From contig NZ_CP012602.1 in the NCBI RefSeq assembly GCF_001278805.1, positions 2,200,001 through 2,264,000 of the forward strand: a DNA stretch of 64,000 nt. Direction: 5' to 3'. Below are positions 38,552 to 48,450 of this stretch, in pieces (positions within the stretch are counted from its first letter, which is position 1; every line of letters begins with the position of its first letter). The notes beneath the pieces are model-generated. The model did not search any database. It was given only the letters and a program-made list of their open reading frames with translations, and had not been told where the DNA came from. A program made the translations under genes and the position numbers. The DNA is from Bacillus sp. FJAT-18017. Its GTDB lineage: Bacteria > Bacillota > Bacilli > Bacillales > Cytobacillaceae.

Positions 38552-39847
38552 GTGATTAAAACAACAATTGCAGAAGTTCATAAATACGTTGGCGAGGAAG
38601 TCAGAATTGGCGCATGGCTTGCCAATAAACGTTCCAGCGGAAAAATCGCCTTTTTACAGCTGAGGGACGGAACTGGATTTATCCAGGGTGTGGTCGTTAA
38701 AAGTGAAGTGGAAGAGGAAATCTTCCAGACTGCCAAGTCAGTAACCCAGGAGTCTTCACTTTATGTCACGGGAACTGTACAAAAAGATGAACGTTCTCCA
38801 TTTGGATATGAATTGTCAGTCAAAAAGGTTGACATTATTCAACTTGCCACCGATTACCCGATAACACCTAAAGAACATGGTACTGAATTCCTAATGGATC
38901 ATCGCCACCTTTGGTTAAGGTCAAAGCGCCAGCATGCAGTGATGAAAGTCAGAAATGAAATCATTCGTGCAACCTATGAGTTTTATAATACCAATGGCTT
39001 TGTTAAAGTGGATCCGCCTATTTTGACCGGCAGTGCAGCCGAAGGAACAACTGAACTGTTCCATACAAAGTATTTTGATGAAGATGCCTATCTTTCACAA
39101 AGCGGCCAGCTCTATATGGAAGCTGCTGCTATGGCCTTAGGAAAAGTTTTCTCTTTTGGCCCAACATTCCGTGCCGAAAAATCAAAGACTAGGCGCCACT
39201 TAATTGAATTTTGGATGATCGAACCTGAAATGGCCTTTACAGAACATGAAGAAAGCCTGGTTGTCCAGGAACAATATGTTTCATACATAGTTCAATCGGT
39301 ATTGGCCAATTGCCAGCTTGAACTAAAAACTCTTGGACGTGATACATCAAAGCTGGAGCAAATCAAGGCACCGTTCCCTAGGATAACATATGACGATGCA
39401 ATCAAGCTTCTTCATGAAAAGGGATTCGATGATATCACGTGGGGAGATGATTTTGGGGCTCCGCATGAAACAGCGATTGCAGAAAGCTATGATAAGCCTG
39501 TTTTCATTATCCATTATCCAACTTCACTCAAGCCTTTCTATATGCAGCCGCATCCTGAACGCGAGGATGTTGTGCTATGTGCCGATTTGATTGCTCCGGA
39601 AGGGTATGGGGAAATTATAGGCGGTTCAGAGCGTATACATGATTACAATCTTATGAGGCAGCGAATTGAGGAACATGGGCTTCCTGAAGCTGCTTATAAA
39701 TGGTATTTGGAGCTAAGCCAATATGGTGCTGTTCCCCATTCAGGATTTGGACTAGGTCTTGAGAGGACCGTTGCATGGATTAGCGGTGTCGAGCATGTCA
39801 GGGAAACTATTCCATTCCCACGTCTATTGAACAGGCTGTATCCATAA
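38552..39847 (+). CDS. asnS: Asparaginyl-tRNA synthetase
   Basis: Class II synthetase, 431 residues: N-terminal OB-fold ([24 protein letters not shown]), then motif 2 ([21 protein letters not shown]) and motif 3 ([15 protein letters not shown]). GTG start after TTGGAGGG. Not preceded by a T-box that I can see. Confidence 0.96.
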   Translation: MIKTTIAEVHKYVGEEVRIGAWLANKRSSGKIAFLQLRDGTGFIQGVVVKSEVEEEIFQTAKSVTQESSLYVTGTVQKDERSPFGYELSVKKVDIIQLATDYPITPKEHGTEFLMDHRHLWLRSKRQHAVMKVRNEIIRATYEFYNTNGFVKVDPPILTGSAAEGTTELFHTKYFDEDAYLSQSGQLYMEAAAMALGKVFSFGPTFRAEKSKTRRHLIEFWMIEPEMAFTEHEESLVVQEQYVSYIVQSVLANCQLELKTLGRDTSKLEQIKAPFPRITYDDAIKLLHEKGFDDITWGDDFGAPHETAIAESYDKPVFIIHYPTSLKPFYMQPHPEREDVVLCADLIAPEGYGEIIGGSERIHDYNLMRQRIEEHGLPEAAYKWYLELSQYGAVPHSGFGLGLERTVAWISGVEHVRETIPFPRLLNRLYP

Positions 39848-39912
39848 AAATCGATATATATCAAATCCGCTTTTAGAGGGTAAGATAAAGAAAAATATTA
39901 TTTTTTAACAGA

Positions 39913-40040
39913 GTTGATTGAAGCGGAAGGCGCGTAGACTCCTACGGGAGAAAAGGTCAGTGGGAGACCCCACAGGCGCTTGCGCCGAGGAGGCTCCCAG
40001 GCCGCCCGTGGAAAGCGAAGCGCATGGAGCGGAAATCAAC
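39913..40040. repeat. Full-length family A dispersed repeat
   Basis: 128 bp with inverted ends: left GTTGATTGAAGCGGAAGG, right AGCGGAAATCAAC. The GC-rich body (GTAGACTCCTACGGG, GGGAGACCCCACAGGCGCTT, GCGCCGAGGAGGCTCCCAGG) is partly self-complementary and can fold into a branched hairpin. The best-preserved copy in the window. Confidence 0.82.
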
Positions 40041-40078
40041 AAACTTGTTTTACACAGCTAAAATAAAAACAATAATGT

Positions 40079-40113
40079 AAGCCTGCCAAGACCATTTTTT
40101 GGCAGGCTCTTCT
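40079..40113 (+). terminator. Terminator downstream of asnS, beyond the repeat
   Basis: AGCCTGCCAA/TTGGCAGGCT stem followed by CTTCTATT. Confidence 0.65.
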
Positions 40114-40264
40114 ATTAGCAACACAGGCAACATACCCTGTTTAGTGTAAAGAACAGTACTAAAAATGGGATATGAAACTAGTTCTTTTTGTAAGATTATC
40201 CCTGTTTGAAATGTTTACCTGTCCCTCTTTGATTCATGGTATACTGATAGAGAGGTGTCGAATT

Positions 40265-40969
40265 ATGAAGTCTAGTATCCTTGGCTGGATGCATGAAGGG
40301 AATGTTACCATACCTTCCTTGCTTTTCACAGAATATAAAAACTTAAACTTAAATGAATATGAACTTGTTCTTCTATTGAACATCTTGAATTATGCCCAAA
40401 AAGGCAACGAATTTCCCACTCCTGAACAGCTTTCCTCCCATATGACGCTTTCTGACCTTCAATGCACTGATGCTTTACGTAAATTAATCCAGCGCGGCTA
40501 CATAGAAATTATGGATGAGTATAGCCCGGACGGAATCCGTTGTGAAAAATATTCGCTAGAGCCTTTATGGCAAAAGCTTATTGATCAATTCCTGCTTAAG
40601 GAAAAGGCAGATAAGGAAAAGGATCGGAAATCGGAAGAACAGAACTTGTATACGATATTTGAAAAGGAATTTGGCAGGCCGCTTTCTCCTTTTGAATGTG
40701 AGACATTGGCTATGTGGGTTGATGATGACAAGCATGGTCCGCAAATTATTAAAGCTGCACTTAGGGAAGCCGTTATGTCCGGAAAATTGAATTTCAGGTA
40801 CATAGACAGAATTCTCTTTGAATGGAAAAAGAATGGTATTAAAACAATTGAACAGGCAAAAAACCAAAGCATAAAGTTCCGCCAGCGTCAGCAGGCAAAG
40901 AATTTACCTCAGGACCGACAGGCACCCCCTGTTACGGCCGTACCTTTCTACAACTGGCTGGAACAGTAA
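40265..40969 (+). CDS. dnaD: Primosomal replication protein DnaD
   Basis: A 234-residue DNA-remodelling initiation and restart protein. The N-terminal winged helix (YELVLLLNILNYAQKGNEFPTPEQL) and the C-terminal DDBH2 region (FEKEFGRPLSPFECETLAMW, LNFRYIDRILFEWKKNGI) are both clear, and the end PFYNWLEQ matches B. subtilis. ATG 40265 follows AGAGGTGTCGAATT. dnaD, nth and ypoC are clustered as in B. subtilis. Confidence 0.95.
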   Translation: MKSSILGWMHEGNVTIPSLLFTEYKNLNLNEYELVLLLNILNYAQKGNEFPTPEQLSSHMTLSDLQCTDALRKLIQRGYIEIMDEYSPDGIRCEKYSLEPLWQKLIDQFLLKEKADKEKDRKSEEQNLYTIFEKEFGRPLSPFECETLAMWVDDDKHGPQIIKAALREAVMSGKLNFRYIDRILFEWKKNGIKTIEQAKNQSIKFRQRQQAKNLPQDRQAPPVTAVPFYNWLEQ

Positions 40970-40981
40970 TTATAATTTGAA

Positions 40982-41007
40982 GCGAGAGGATTTTACTCTC
41001 GTTTTTA
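40982..41007 (+). terminator. Terminator after dnaD
   Basis: GCGAGAG/CTCTCGT stem followed by TTTT. Confidence 0.75.
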
Positions 41008-41135
41008 TTTAATTTTAGGCTATTTTAACTAAATTTACTTCAAACCAGACTAATTTCTAAGCTTATTTTTCATATTATGATTGACCATGCTGGTAAAATA
41101 ACTTGTAGCAACGTTAAAAAAGAAGGTGACTGAAC

Positions 41136-41801
41136 ATGTTGAATAAAGCACAAATCAGGTACTGCCTCGACGAGATGGGCAGGATGTTTCCTGATGCCCA
41201 TTGTGAATTGAATCATTCCAATCCGTTTGAGCTCGTCGTCGCAGTAGCGTTATCTGCCCAATGCACGGACGTTCTTGTTAATAAAGTGACTGAATCTCTT
41301 TTTAAAAAATATAAAACGCCACAGGATTATTTAAATGTGCCGTTGGAAGAGCTTGAAAATGACATACGTTCAATTGGGCTGTTCCGAAATAAAGCGAAAA
41401 ATATACAGAAGCTTAGCAAAATGATCCTGGAGGAATATTGGGGCCAGGTTCCCATGGACAGGGATGAACTGACGAAGCTTCCTGGTGTGGGCAGGAAAAC
41501 AGCCAATGTGGTCGTTTCGGTTGCTTTCGGAGTACCAGCCATTGCTGTTGATACACATGTTGAAAGAGTCAGCAAGCGGCTGGGTATTTGCAAATGGAAG
41601 GATTCTGTCCTTGAGGTTGAGAAAACACTCATGAAGAAAGTACCGATGGAAGAGTGGTCCGTAACCCATCATCGGTTGATTTTTTTCGGGCGTTATCATT
41701 GCAAAGCCCAAAATCCGCAATGCCCAACATGTCCACTATTAGAGGTATGCAGGGAAGGCCAAAAACGGATGAAGGGTAAACTTCAAAATGCCAGAGCATA
41801 A
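41136..41801 (+). CDS. nth: Endonuclease III
   Basis: DNA glycosylase/AP lyase for oxidised pyrimidines. 221 residues with the helix-hairpin-helix and catalytic lysine LPGVGRKTANVV, the catalytic aspartate in AVDTHVERVSKRLG and the iron-sulfur set C-x6-C-x2-C-x5-C in the last 25 residues. ATG after AGAAGGTGACTGAAC. Overlaps ypoC by 14 bases. Confidence 0.96.
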   Translation: MLNKAQIRYCLDEMGRMFPDAHCELNHSNPFELVVAVALSAQCTDVLVNKVTESLFKKYKTPQDYLNVPLEELENDIRSIGLFRNKAKNIQKLSKMILEEYWGQVPMDRDELTKLPGVGRKTANVVVSVAFGVPAIAVDTHVERVSKRLGICKWKDSVLEVEKTLMKKVPMEEWSVTHHRLIFFGRYHCKAQNPQCPTCPLLEVCREGQKRMKGKLQNARA

Positions 41802-42264
41802 TTCCAGTTTACCAAAACAATTGGAACATCCCTTTTTTTCTGAAGTGGCAGCTCAGTTGTTTCCTGATGAAGCTGGTTTTTTTTACGGAGCCATGGCGGC
41901 TGGGCCTTGGGAGGAATCGTATATCAGTGTTCCAGGACAATATGAGGTATGGAATGAAGTTAGCAAGAAGATAGAAGAGGCTTTTAAAGAGAAAAATAAG
42001 CCGCGCGTTAGAGAGGAAATGAGGGAAGGGATATCAAACCTTCTTAAAATTCTTTATTGGAGCAATAAACAGCCAGTAAAGTTAAACAAGCTCAATGAAG
42101 TCGATAGCTTGGCACTTAAGCCAGTTAATTGCCAGGAACGGTTATATTTCTTAATTGAAAGACCGGAGCTCTTTCATTCCTACATTCAATTAAAACAATT
42201 AATGGAAGAACAAAAAAAGCAGTTCATGAAAAATATTGCTATTAAGAAAGGGAGCACCCGATAA
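41788..42264 (+). CDS. ypoC: YpoC family protein
   Basis: A 158-residue protein at the ypoC position, overlapping the end of nth. It has the WSNKQP segment and a basic, helical tail. Function is unknown. The start lies within nth, where GGGTAAACTTC is a weak site. It faces ponA across a shared terminator. Confidence 0.8.
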   Translation: MPEHNSSLPKQLEHPFFSEVAAQLFPDEAGFFYGAMAAGPWEESYISVPGQYEVWNEVSKKIEEAFKEKNKPRVREEMREGISNLLKILYWSNKQPVKLNKLNEVDSLALKPVNCQERLYFLIERPELFHSYIQLKQLMEEQKKQFMKNIAIKKGSTR

Positions 42265-42282
42265 TAGGTGCTCCCCTTTTTG
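42246..42282. terminator. Bidirectional terminator ypoC/ponA
   Basis: AAAGGGAGCACC/GGTGCTCCCCTTTTT stem between convergent genes. Confidence 0.88.
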
Positions 42283-42324
42283 ATTATAAAATTATATTCT
42301 TAGGGAAGCGAGCTCAAGGTGTGG

Positions 42325-42690
42325 TTAGTTACCACGGCCGGAGCCGTTTCCACTGCCGTTTCCGCCAGTACCGCCACCGGTACCGCCACCAGTTCCACCA
42401 CCGGTACCGCCGCCAGTTCCACCGCCGGTACCGCCGCCAGTATCCCCACCGGTACCGCCGCCGGTATCTCCGCCAGTACCGCCTTCGCCATCACCTTCGC
42501 CGTCGCCAGTACCGCCGCCATCACCTTCGCCTTCGCCGTCACCTTCGCCTTCGCCTTCGCCATCACCCTCGCCTTCGCCATCACCTTCACCATTGCCATT
42601 TCCGTTGCCATTTCCGTTGCCATTACCATTTCCGTTACCATTACCATTTCCGTTGCCATTTCCGTTACCGTTATTTCCTCCATTTTCATC
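42325..42690 (-). repeat. Coding tandem repeats for the PonA tail
   Basis: Nested 6-, 9- and 12-base units encode GN, GE/GD and GGGT repeats. On the plus strand they read as many ACCGCC and TTCGCC units, which create long shadow frames that are not genes. Confidence 0.85.
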
Positions 42691-45066
42691 GCTAGGTGGA
42701 GGTGTTTGGCCTTCGACAACAACAGAAGCTGTTGCAGGATCACTGCTAGTTCCGTCTTTTACAGCAGTTACGGTTACCGAATATGTGCCGCCAGAAGTAA
42801 TGTTAGGGACTTCATACGAAGTATTGGATGTCGTGTTGGAATGAACCTTGCTGCCATCCTTTGTAACTGAGATGGAGTAGCTAATATTCTGTTTTTCTTT
42901 ATGGTTCCAGCCCAATGAAATTGAGTTGGTTTCTTTGTTAAACTCTGCCTTCAGACCAGTAGGTGCATCAGGTTTATCAAACTTCTTGGAAACTTCCTTC
43001 GGTTTTTTACCTTTAACAGCATATTCAGTCAATACCATGCTATCTGGAGTATATTCACTTGCCAATTTGGCAGGAACTGAACCTTTTTCAATTCTTACAC
43101 GTTCAACTGATTTTGGCATTTTGAAATCAGGTGTATCGACGTCTTTAGAAACATGCTGCATCAGATTTCTGTATAGCGATTTGGCTATCTGCTGGTCTTT
43201 GCCAGGCATGATAGGTGTCATCCTGCTTTCATACCCAGTCCAGACTGCAATGGTATAGTTGGTCGTATAGCCGGCAAACCAGGCGTCAGGAACAGCGCCT
43301 TTACCTACATTAAGTTTTCTCAACTCATCTTCTGTATAGTTGGTCGTCCCTGTTTTACCTGCAGCGGGAAGGCCTGGTATATGTGCAGCCGTACCTGTTC
43401 CATTTGTTAATACACTCTTCATCATATCTGTGACCATAAACGCTGTGTAGTCTTTCATGACTGCCTTTGATTCAGGTGCAGTATCAATTTCTGTTCCATC
43501 ACGAAGTTCTATTTTAGCTACAGCATGTGGCTTCGTATAATAACCATTGTTGCCAAATGCGCTGTATGCCCCGGCAAGATGGAGAGGGGATACCCCGACC
43601 GTTTTCCCGCCGAAACCGCCTATTGCATAGGATTCATAAATTTCTTTCAAAGGTATCCCAAGGTTTACGGCAAAATCCTTCGCTTTTTCTGTGCCGACCT
43701 GCTGAAGAGTCTGCACAGCGATTGTGTTTTTTGATTTCGCAAGGGCAGTGCGGATTGTCATCCAGCCATCATATTGGTCATTCCAGTTCCCGAATTCGGT
43801 TCCGCCTGTATATTTGGTAGGCTTATCCTCCATCATATGGTAGGTGCCCCATTGGAGGTGCTCTATTGCCGGACCATAGTCAAGAATTGGTTTTATCAAT
43901 GATCCTGGCTGCCTTTTAATATCCATTGCAAAATTATAGCCACGCTGGACATCCTTGTTGCGGTTTCCGCCTACCGCCCGGATTTCGCCTGTTTTTGTAT
44001 CAACCATGACGATTCCGGCCTGGAATTTTTCATCAGGAAATGCCACAACATCATCTGTAAACATCATCTTATCTACATATTTTTGTGCATCCTGATCTAG
44101 TGTTGTATGAATCGTTAAGCCGTCGGAGTATATATCGAAATCTCCAGCTTTCTTCACCTCTTCGATAACAGCGTCAACAAACGAGTCATATGGTTTTTCA
44201 TTTTTTTTGCGTTTTTCTTCAGGAACAAGGGTTTTTTCAACAGGAATGGCCTGTGCTTCCTTCATTTGCTGTTCATTAATGAAGCCATGCTGGTTCATGA
44301 GTGAAAGAACCAAATTCCTTCTTTTCTCTGCTCTGTCTGGATTTACGAATGGATTATAATTATTAGGGCTTTGAGGAAGCCCGGCAAGCAGTGCGGCTTC
44401 ATGAAGCTCAAGCTCATCCAAGCTCTTGTCAAAATATACTTCAGCCGCTGTTGATACCCCATGGATATCTCCACCCATAAGGATTTTATTGACATACATC
44501 TCGAAAATTTGCTGTTTCGTATATTTCCGTTCAAGCTGATAGGAAAGCCAGGCCTCCTGTACCTTCCGTTTAATTGTTTTTTCATTGGTCAAAAAGGAGT
44601 TCTTCACTACCTGTTGGGTAATGGTTGAAGCACCTTCAGAACCAAAGCCATTCGTAAGGTTCGCAATGACTGCACCGCCCAGGCGGATAATATCAATACC
44701 ATGATGCTGATAAAAGCGGACATCCTCGGTGGCTAAAAACGCATCTTCAACCAATTTGGGGATATCTTTATAATCAACATATTCTCTTCGAACCGTACCG
44801 ACTTCCCTGAATACTTTACCTTCTTTATCAAGTAGTTTAGAAGGAATGGGATCCTTTAGAAGCTTTTCGTCCAACTTAGGTGCATCCTGGACGAGGAAAG
44901 CGAATGTTGCAATGCCTGACAGCATTCCTACTATGCCAAGCGCAATAAGAATAAGGAATATTTTCTTAAAAAGTCCGCCGCGGGTAGGAACACCTTTTTT
45001 CTTCTTTTTCCCATTGGAGGCAATCTGTTTCCTTCTTTCCTCCCTGGATTTATAATTACTTGCCAT
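42325..45066 (-). CDS. ponA: Class A penicillin-binding protein 1 with glycine-rich tail
   Basis: Peptidoglycan glycosyltransferase and transpeptidase, 913 residues. Basic cytoplasmic start, membrane helix about 33-55, glycosyltransferase with EDVRFYQHHGID and GASTITQQVVKN, transpeptidase with the serine in PGSLIKP, SKN and KTGTT. About residues 700-790 form a fibronectin III-like domain (APTGLKAEFN...TVTAVKDG). The last 120 residues are low complexity: N-G repeats, then an acidic E-G/D-G tract, then G-G-G-T repeats. recU lies upstream on the same strand, 32 bp away, and is probably co-transcribed. Confidence 0.95.
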   Translation of the reverse strand: MASNYKSREERRKQIASNGKKKKKGVPTRGGLFKKIFLILIALGIVGMLSGIATFAFLVQDAPKLDEKLLKDPIPSKLLDKEGKVFREVGTVRREYVDYKDIPKLVEDAFLATEDVRFYQHHGIDIIRLGGAVIANLTNGFGSEGASTITQQVVKNSFLTNEKTIKRKVQEAWLSYQLERKYTKQQIFEMYVNKILMGGDIHGVSTAAEVYFDKSLDELELHEAALLAGLPQSPNNYNPFVNPDRAEKRRNLVLSLMNQHGFINEQQMKEAQAIPVEKTLVPEEKRKKNEKPYDSFVDAVIEEVKKAGDFDIYSDGLTIHTTLDQDAQKYVDKMMFTDDVVAFPDEKFQAGIVMVDTKTGEIRAVGGNRNKDVQRGYNFAMDIKRQPGSLIKPILDYGPAIEHLQWGTYHMMEDKPTKYTGGTEFGNWNDQYDGWMTIRTALAKSKNTIAVQTLQQVGTEKAKDFAVNLGIPLKEIYESYAIGGFGGKTVGVSPLHLAGAYSAFGNNGYYTKPHAVAKIELRDGTEIDTAPESKAVMKDYTAFMVTDMMKSVLTNGTGTAAHIPGLPAAGKTGTTNYTEDELRKLNVGKGAVPDAWFAGYTTNYTIAVWTGYESRMTPIMPGKDQQIAKSLYRNLMQHVSKDVDTPDFKMPKSVERVRIEKGSVPAKLASEYTPDSMVLTEYAVKGKKPKEVSKKFDKPDAPTGLKAEFNKETNSISLGWNHKEKQNISYSISVTKDGSKVHSNTTSNTSYEVPNITSGGTYSVTVTAVKDGTSSDPATASVVVEGQTPPPSDENGGNNGNGNGNGNGNGNGNGNGNGNGNGNGNGEGDGEGEGDGEGEGEGDGEGEGDGGGTGDGEGDGEGGTGGDTGGGTGGDTGGGTGGGTGGGTGGGTGGGTGGGTGGNGSGNGSGRGN

Positions 45067-45098
45067 TAAAATTCCTTCCTTTCATGCAATACAAACTA

Positions 45099-45710
45099 TC
45101 AATCTAGAATGTAGAGTTCATCAACTTTTTTTAAATAATCAATCCTTGGCTGGTAGCCTAGTGAAATCGGGATGCCAGCTTCCATTACTTCGGATTTGGT
45201 TATTGATTTTCTTCCGCCCTGTTCCATCCTTTCCCAAAACCCTAGAAGAGGGAGCGCATCTAAAAGAAATAATTCATCACTGCTTGAAAATCGCAGGATA
45301 ACAAATGAAATTCCTCCTTGTTTTAGCACAGCATCCATATGGCGAATTTGGTGCTCATGGATGTTTTTCAAAGGAAAAGAGGTGGGATTCTGGGTTTCCT
45401 TCGCCTCAAAATCTATATATCTTCCTTTATATACTCCATTATAATCTGTTGTGGAGGCCTGCTTGAAATAGGCTTCTTTGATAACTGCTGCGCTCCGCTT
45501 GGGATAATCAACCTGGACGATTTGAATCGGCGTCGGTTTTTTATGAATGACCGCAATGCCTCTGCTTAGGTAAAATTGATTCGTTTCATTCAAATCGTCT
45601 TCTAAAGTCATTCCACGGTTGCTATAAGAATTGACTGACTCCCGTTTTAGTTTCGCTCCTTGAAGGGGCTGTAGTCCAGTGTATTTTTTTCCATTTGGGT
45701 AATTGAACAA
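45099..45710 (-). CDS. recU: Holliday junction resolvase RecU
   Basis: Resolves recombination junctions; needed for chromosome segregation. 203 residues with [17 protein letters not shown], the nuclease core [20 protein letters not shown] and [13 protein letters not shown] chose TTG 45710 because GAGGTG ends six bases before it and the start MFNYPNGK lines up with B. subtilis MIRYPNGK; the in-frame GTG 45717-45719 is part of the ribosome site itself. Confidence 0.93.
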   Translation of the reverse strand: MFNYPNGKKYTGLQPLQGAKLKRESVNSYSNRGMTLEDDLNETNQFYLSRGIAVIHKKPTPIQIVQVDYPKRSAAVIKEAYFKQASTTDYNGVYKGRYIDFEAKETQNPTSFPLKNIHEHQIRHMDAVLKQGGISFVILRFSSSDELFLLDALPLLGFWERMEQGGRKSITKSEVMEAGIPISLGYQPRIDYLKKVDELYILD

Positions 45711-45834
45711 GATTAGCACCTCACAAACTATTACCTATCATACCAAAGGAGCTTGAATTTTGCTGTATAAAATAATTTAATTGAGCCAATCTAACTATGA
45801 CCAATTCAAACTGTTTTAAAGAAGGAATAGAATA

Positions 45835-46806
45835 ATGCAGATGTCTGAAAAAGAAATAATTAAGGAAATTAGGAAAGAAACAGCCAAATTGAATAAGGAT
45901 AATATCACCAGAACAAATGCATATTTTAATTTCTTTAAGCAAAATCCTGATCTTATATGGGCTTTTTTGGCTAGTATGGTCTCACGGAACGGTGGATGGA
46001 ATATGTGCGACCTTGAAGGAACGATTTTCCCCCATTTCCTTACAGATGTGACAAGGAAGCAACTCTTTCTTACGTATGAGCGAGCAAACTGGCTCATTTT
46101 CCATGATGCTTATCCACAACTTTTGCTTTACTCCTATTCGACGAAAATGAATAAGCCATTGTTTCATCTGTTAAAATATTTAAATATTTCGTCGTTTATG
46201 CAAAAAGAGTGGGCGGTTTATTGGGAGAAACAGGATAAAAACAGGCTGACCACGGCATTGATTATTAATGAACAAAATGTTATTCAGGAACCGATCATTG
46301 AACATCCAGTATACAAAAGTAAAGTTTTTCAAAGCCTTGAGTTCAATCTGCAGGAATGGTTCCATTTTAGTTGTGTTCTTTTTCCAACTTGCGGTGGAGA
46401 ATTATACGGTGCGAGTGTATCTGGCTTTCGTAAGGTTTCCAATCGGATAGACCTTGGCAGAAGGCTAACCAAAATACTTTTCCATCCAAGGCTGTTTCCC
46501 CACTTTTACGAATTTGCCCGGCGAACGGCTCATACGGGTTCAAGACATGACTATGAGCAGTACTTCAAACAAAAAGTCCGGCGCGAAACACCTTATTTAA
46601 GGATGACGTTTCCAATTATCGAGCACCACCGCCATATATATCAAGATTGGAGCCAAGTTAAAATGGCCCCCGTACACAAGCTGTATTTATCAGTAAAGCT
46701 AAAAGAGACACCCCATTTAACCGACTGGTATATACAAAAACGGGATCAGCTCCAATTGATGGCACAAGTAAAAAAGGACTATTTGCCAAGGGGCTTTAAG
46801 CTATAA
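45835..46806 (+). CDS. yppC: YppC family protein (DUF2515)
   Basis: A 323-residue protein divergent from recU, as in B. subtilis. It has the conserved NGGWNMCDLEG segment and a C-terminal VHKLYLSVKLKETPHLTDWY. Function unknown. Start ATG 45835 or 45841; GAAGGAAT lies before both. Confidence 0.85.
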   Translation: MQMSEKEIIKEIRKETAKLNKDNITRTNAYFNFFKQNPDLIWAFLASMVSRNGGWNMCDLEGTIFPHFLTDVTRKQLFLTYERANWLIFHDAYPQLLLYSYSTKMNKPLFHLLKYLNISSFMQKEWAVYWEKQDKNRLTTALIINEQNVIQEPIIEHPVYKSKVFQSLEFNLQEWFHFSCVLFPTCGGELYGASVSGFRKVSNRIDLGRRLTKILFHPRLFPHFYEFARRTAHTGSRHDYEQYFKQKVRRETPYLRMTFPIIEHHRHIYQDWSQVKMAPVHKLYLSVKLKETPHLTDWYIQKRDQLQLMAQVKKDYLPRGFKL

Positions 46807-46838
46807 GCTTCCATTAAAATAATATGATTGGGCACTAA

Positions 46839-46866
46839 AAAGGCAAGGGGGACGCCCTTGCCTTTA
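46839..46866. terminator. Terminator after yppC
   Basis: AAAGGCAAGGG/CCCTTGCCTTT stem with a short loop. Confidence 0.8.
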
Positions 46867-46958
46867 TCTCCAGCAGAAACCAAATTGCTAATAGACTCCA
46901 TTGTAAGAGACCCGGACATCCCGATGAGTGGAGAAATGTACTTTTTGGCTATAGCCGG

Positions 46959-47066
46959 TTATTCAGCTGGCCTATTTTCGCCTACAAGCTTTTTATCGCC
47001 ATAACCAGTCTTTTTTTGTTCCTGGCCATTATGGTTTTTCTTGTTTTCCTTACCCTTTTTCGCCAT
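46959..47066 (-). CDS. sspM: Small acid-soluble spore protein, SspM-like
   Basis: A 35-residue basic, polar peptide (MAKKGKENKKNHNG start) whose end DKKLVGENRPAE resembles the end of B. subtilis SspM (DKKLGGPNRPST), which is encoded in this same neighbourhood. A near-perfect GGAGGTGG stands seven bases before the ATG at 47066; the longer frame upstream is not needed. Minor SASPs are made in the forespore. The assignment rests on a short match. Confidence 0.62.
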   Translation of the reverse strand: MAKKGKENKKNHNGQEQKKTGYGDKKLVGENRPAE

Positions 47067-47269
47067 GGCTAAACCACCTCCAATAGTATCGTTCCCGAAA
47101 CACATGACTTCATTCAGGGATCTTGTCGAATATACTTCCGAAACCAGCATCAAAAAGAAGCTGATTACCACTACTTTTGACAGCTAGCTTCTAGTTTTGT
47201 CACCGATGCAGGAAACAGGAGGGGAAGGAAGAATAAGGGTAGTAAATAAACCGTAAAGGGGAAAACGCA

Positions 47270-47533
47270 ATGAAGGGCTCTAACAGTGAAAGGAATAAAT
47301 TATTGCTCCGTTTGAATGGGATAAATGAACAGCTTTTATTATTAGAGGCAGAAATGGACACGGCGTTTTCGGGGTTATCAATGGAGTTAATTGGCAAACG
47401 GTTCGAACAATTGGAGAATATGGAGGTAAGGGTACAGCGATGGGAGCAGGATATTAAGCCGCCTGCACCAACTAAGCGCTCTGTGCCAGCTGTCTTAAAC
47501 ACAAAGCTTGAACTCGCCATTACCGGAAGATAA
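47270..47533 (+). CDS. Small helical protein of unknown function
   Basis: 87 residues, mostly helical and charged (ERNKLLLRLNGINEQLLLLEAEMDTAFSG), possibly coiled coil. It sits where B. subtilis has yppD, but I cannot confirm homology. The ATG follows AAAGGGGAAAACGCA. Confidence 0.6.
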   Translation: MKGSNSERNKLLLRLNGINEQLLLLEAEMDTAFSGLSMELIGKRFEQLENMEVRVQRWEQDIKPPAPTKRSVPAVLNTKLELAITGR

Positions 47534-47547
47534 AATAAAGTGAGTGG

Positions 47548-47580
47548 GAATGAGGCCATTTATATAAATGGCTTCTTTCA
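47548..47580 (+). terminator. Probable terminator after the 87-aa gene
   Basis: GAGGCCATTTA/AATGGCTTC stem followed by TTTC. Confidence 0.5.
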
Positions 47581-47656
47581 TTCCTTTTAACAGGAACCAA
47601 TAATCAGCCGTAATAATATCCATACTGATTAGAGTTTCAGATAGTGGAGGGGTATC

Positions 47657-48034
47657 ATGGACTCATTGATTTTGTTAGAAGAGCTCACCAAACAGCTTCT
47701 GGATTATAATAAGGTATTTGTCCAAACTTTTGAACAAACTAGGGAGAAAAACGAGGATGGTGATTTTTACTCGGAGGTAAAGCCCTTCGCAGATAAAGTA
47801 AAAATTATAAATGACCAATGGAAGGAAGCAGCTCTAAAAGAGACGGTATTCCTTGGCCGTAACGGCATTGCGAGCCGTCAGATTGAACTTGCCCATGAAC
47901 ACGTTGAAAAACTATCGATTCAGGCCTTTTTTGTCAAGACCAGCCGGTACACGTTTATAAATTCAAGCAGGACAGTTGATTATACATTAAGCAGCATTCT
48001 TGAAAAAATTGCAGGAACCGGGAAAGTTCTTTAA
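47657..48034 (+). CDS. yppE: YppE family protein (DUF1798)
   Basis: A 125-residue helical-bundle protein (LLEELTKQLLDYN..., FADKVKIINDQWKEAAL) resembling B. subtilis YppE in length and pattern. Function unknown. ATG after GTGGAGGGGTATC. Confidence 0.75.
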   Translation: MDSLILLEELTKQLLDYNKVFVQTFEQTREKNEDGDFYSEVKPFADKVKIINDQWKEAALKETVFLGRNGIASRQIELAHEHVEKLSIQAFFVKTSRYTFINSSRTVDYTLSSILEKIAGTGKVL

Positions 48035-48035
48035 T

Positions 48036-48068
48036 AAAAAAATACCCGCCAAGTGGCGGGCATTTTTC
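48036..48068. terminator. Bidirectional terminator yppE/yppF
   Basis: ATACCCGCCA/TGGCGGGCAT stem with A and T runs on the two sides, between convergent genes. Confidence 0.88.
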
Positions 48069-48269
48069 TTAATTAGTAACTTTTTCACCGGTTATTTCCG
48101 GCACAGTGGCGCCTGTAGCTTCGAGCTCCTGGATTAGCCTCCGATATGTGGAAGCTGTGATTTCATTTTGAATATAAAGTTTCCTTGCATAATCCCTCAA
48201 AACATTTGCATCTACGGAATCATTGTCTCTTTGCAGGATAAAGCTTGTCTTCAATGTTGAAATATCCAT
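48069..48269 (-). CDS. yppF: YppF-like protein
   Basis: A 66-residue helical protein (DANVLRDYARKLYIQNEITASTYRRLIQELEATGA) typical of the YppF family and in its place. Function unknown. The ATG is preceded by AAAGGGGCG. Confidence 0.75.
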   Translation of the reverse strand: MDISTLKTSFILQRDNDSVDANVLRDYARKLYIQNEITASTYRRLIQELEATGATVPEITGEKVTN

Positions 48270-48450
48270 CTAAAGCGCCCCTTTCCCCATTTTCTATATC
48301 GTAACACATATAAAAAGAAATCCTTATTTTTAAAAAATTTAAACTTCCGACAAAAATTTCTCTATTTAGCACTTGAATTTTCAATAATCACACTGATTCA
48401 CCGTCAACATATAGTATAGGGAAACTATGTACGGAAGTGAGGTAGCCCAC

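Noticed and set aside
42319-42870. Long plus-strand frames opposite the ponA tail
   Set aside because: Shadow frames made by the 6-12 base coding repeats; composition is only A/T/I/F/V or H/R/Y/P repeats.
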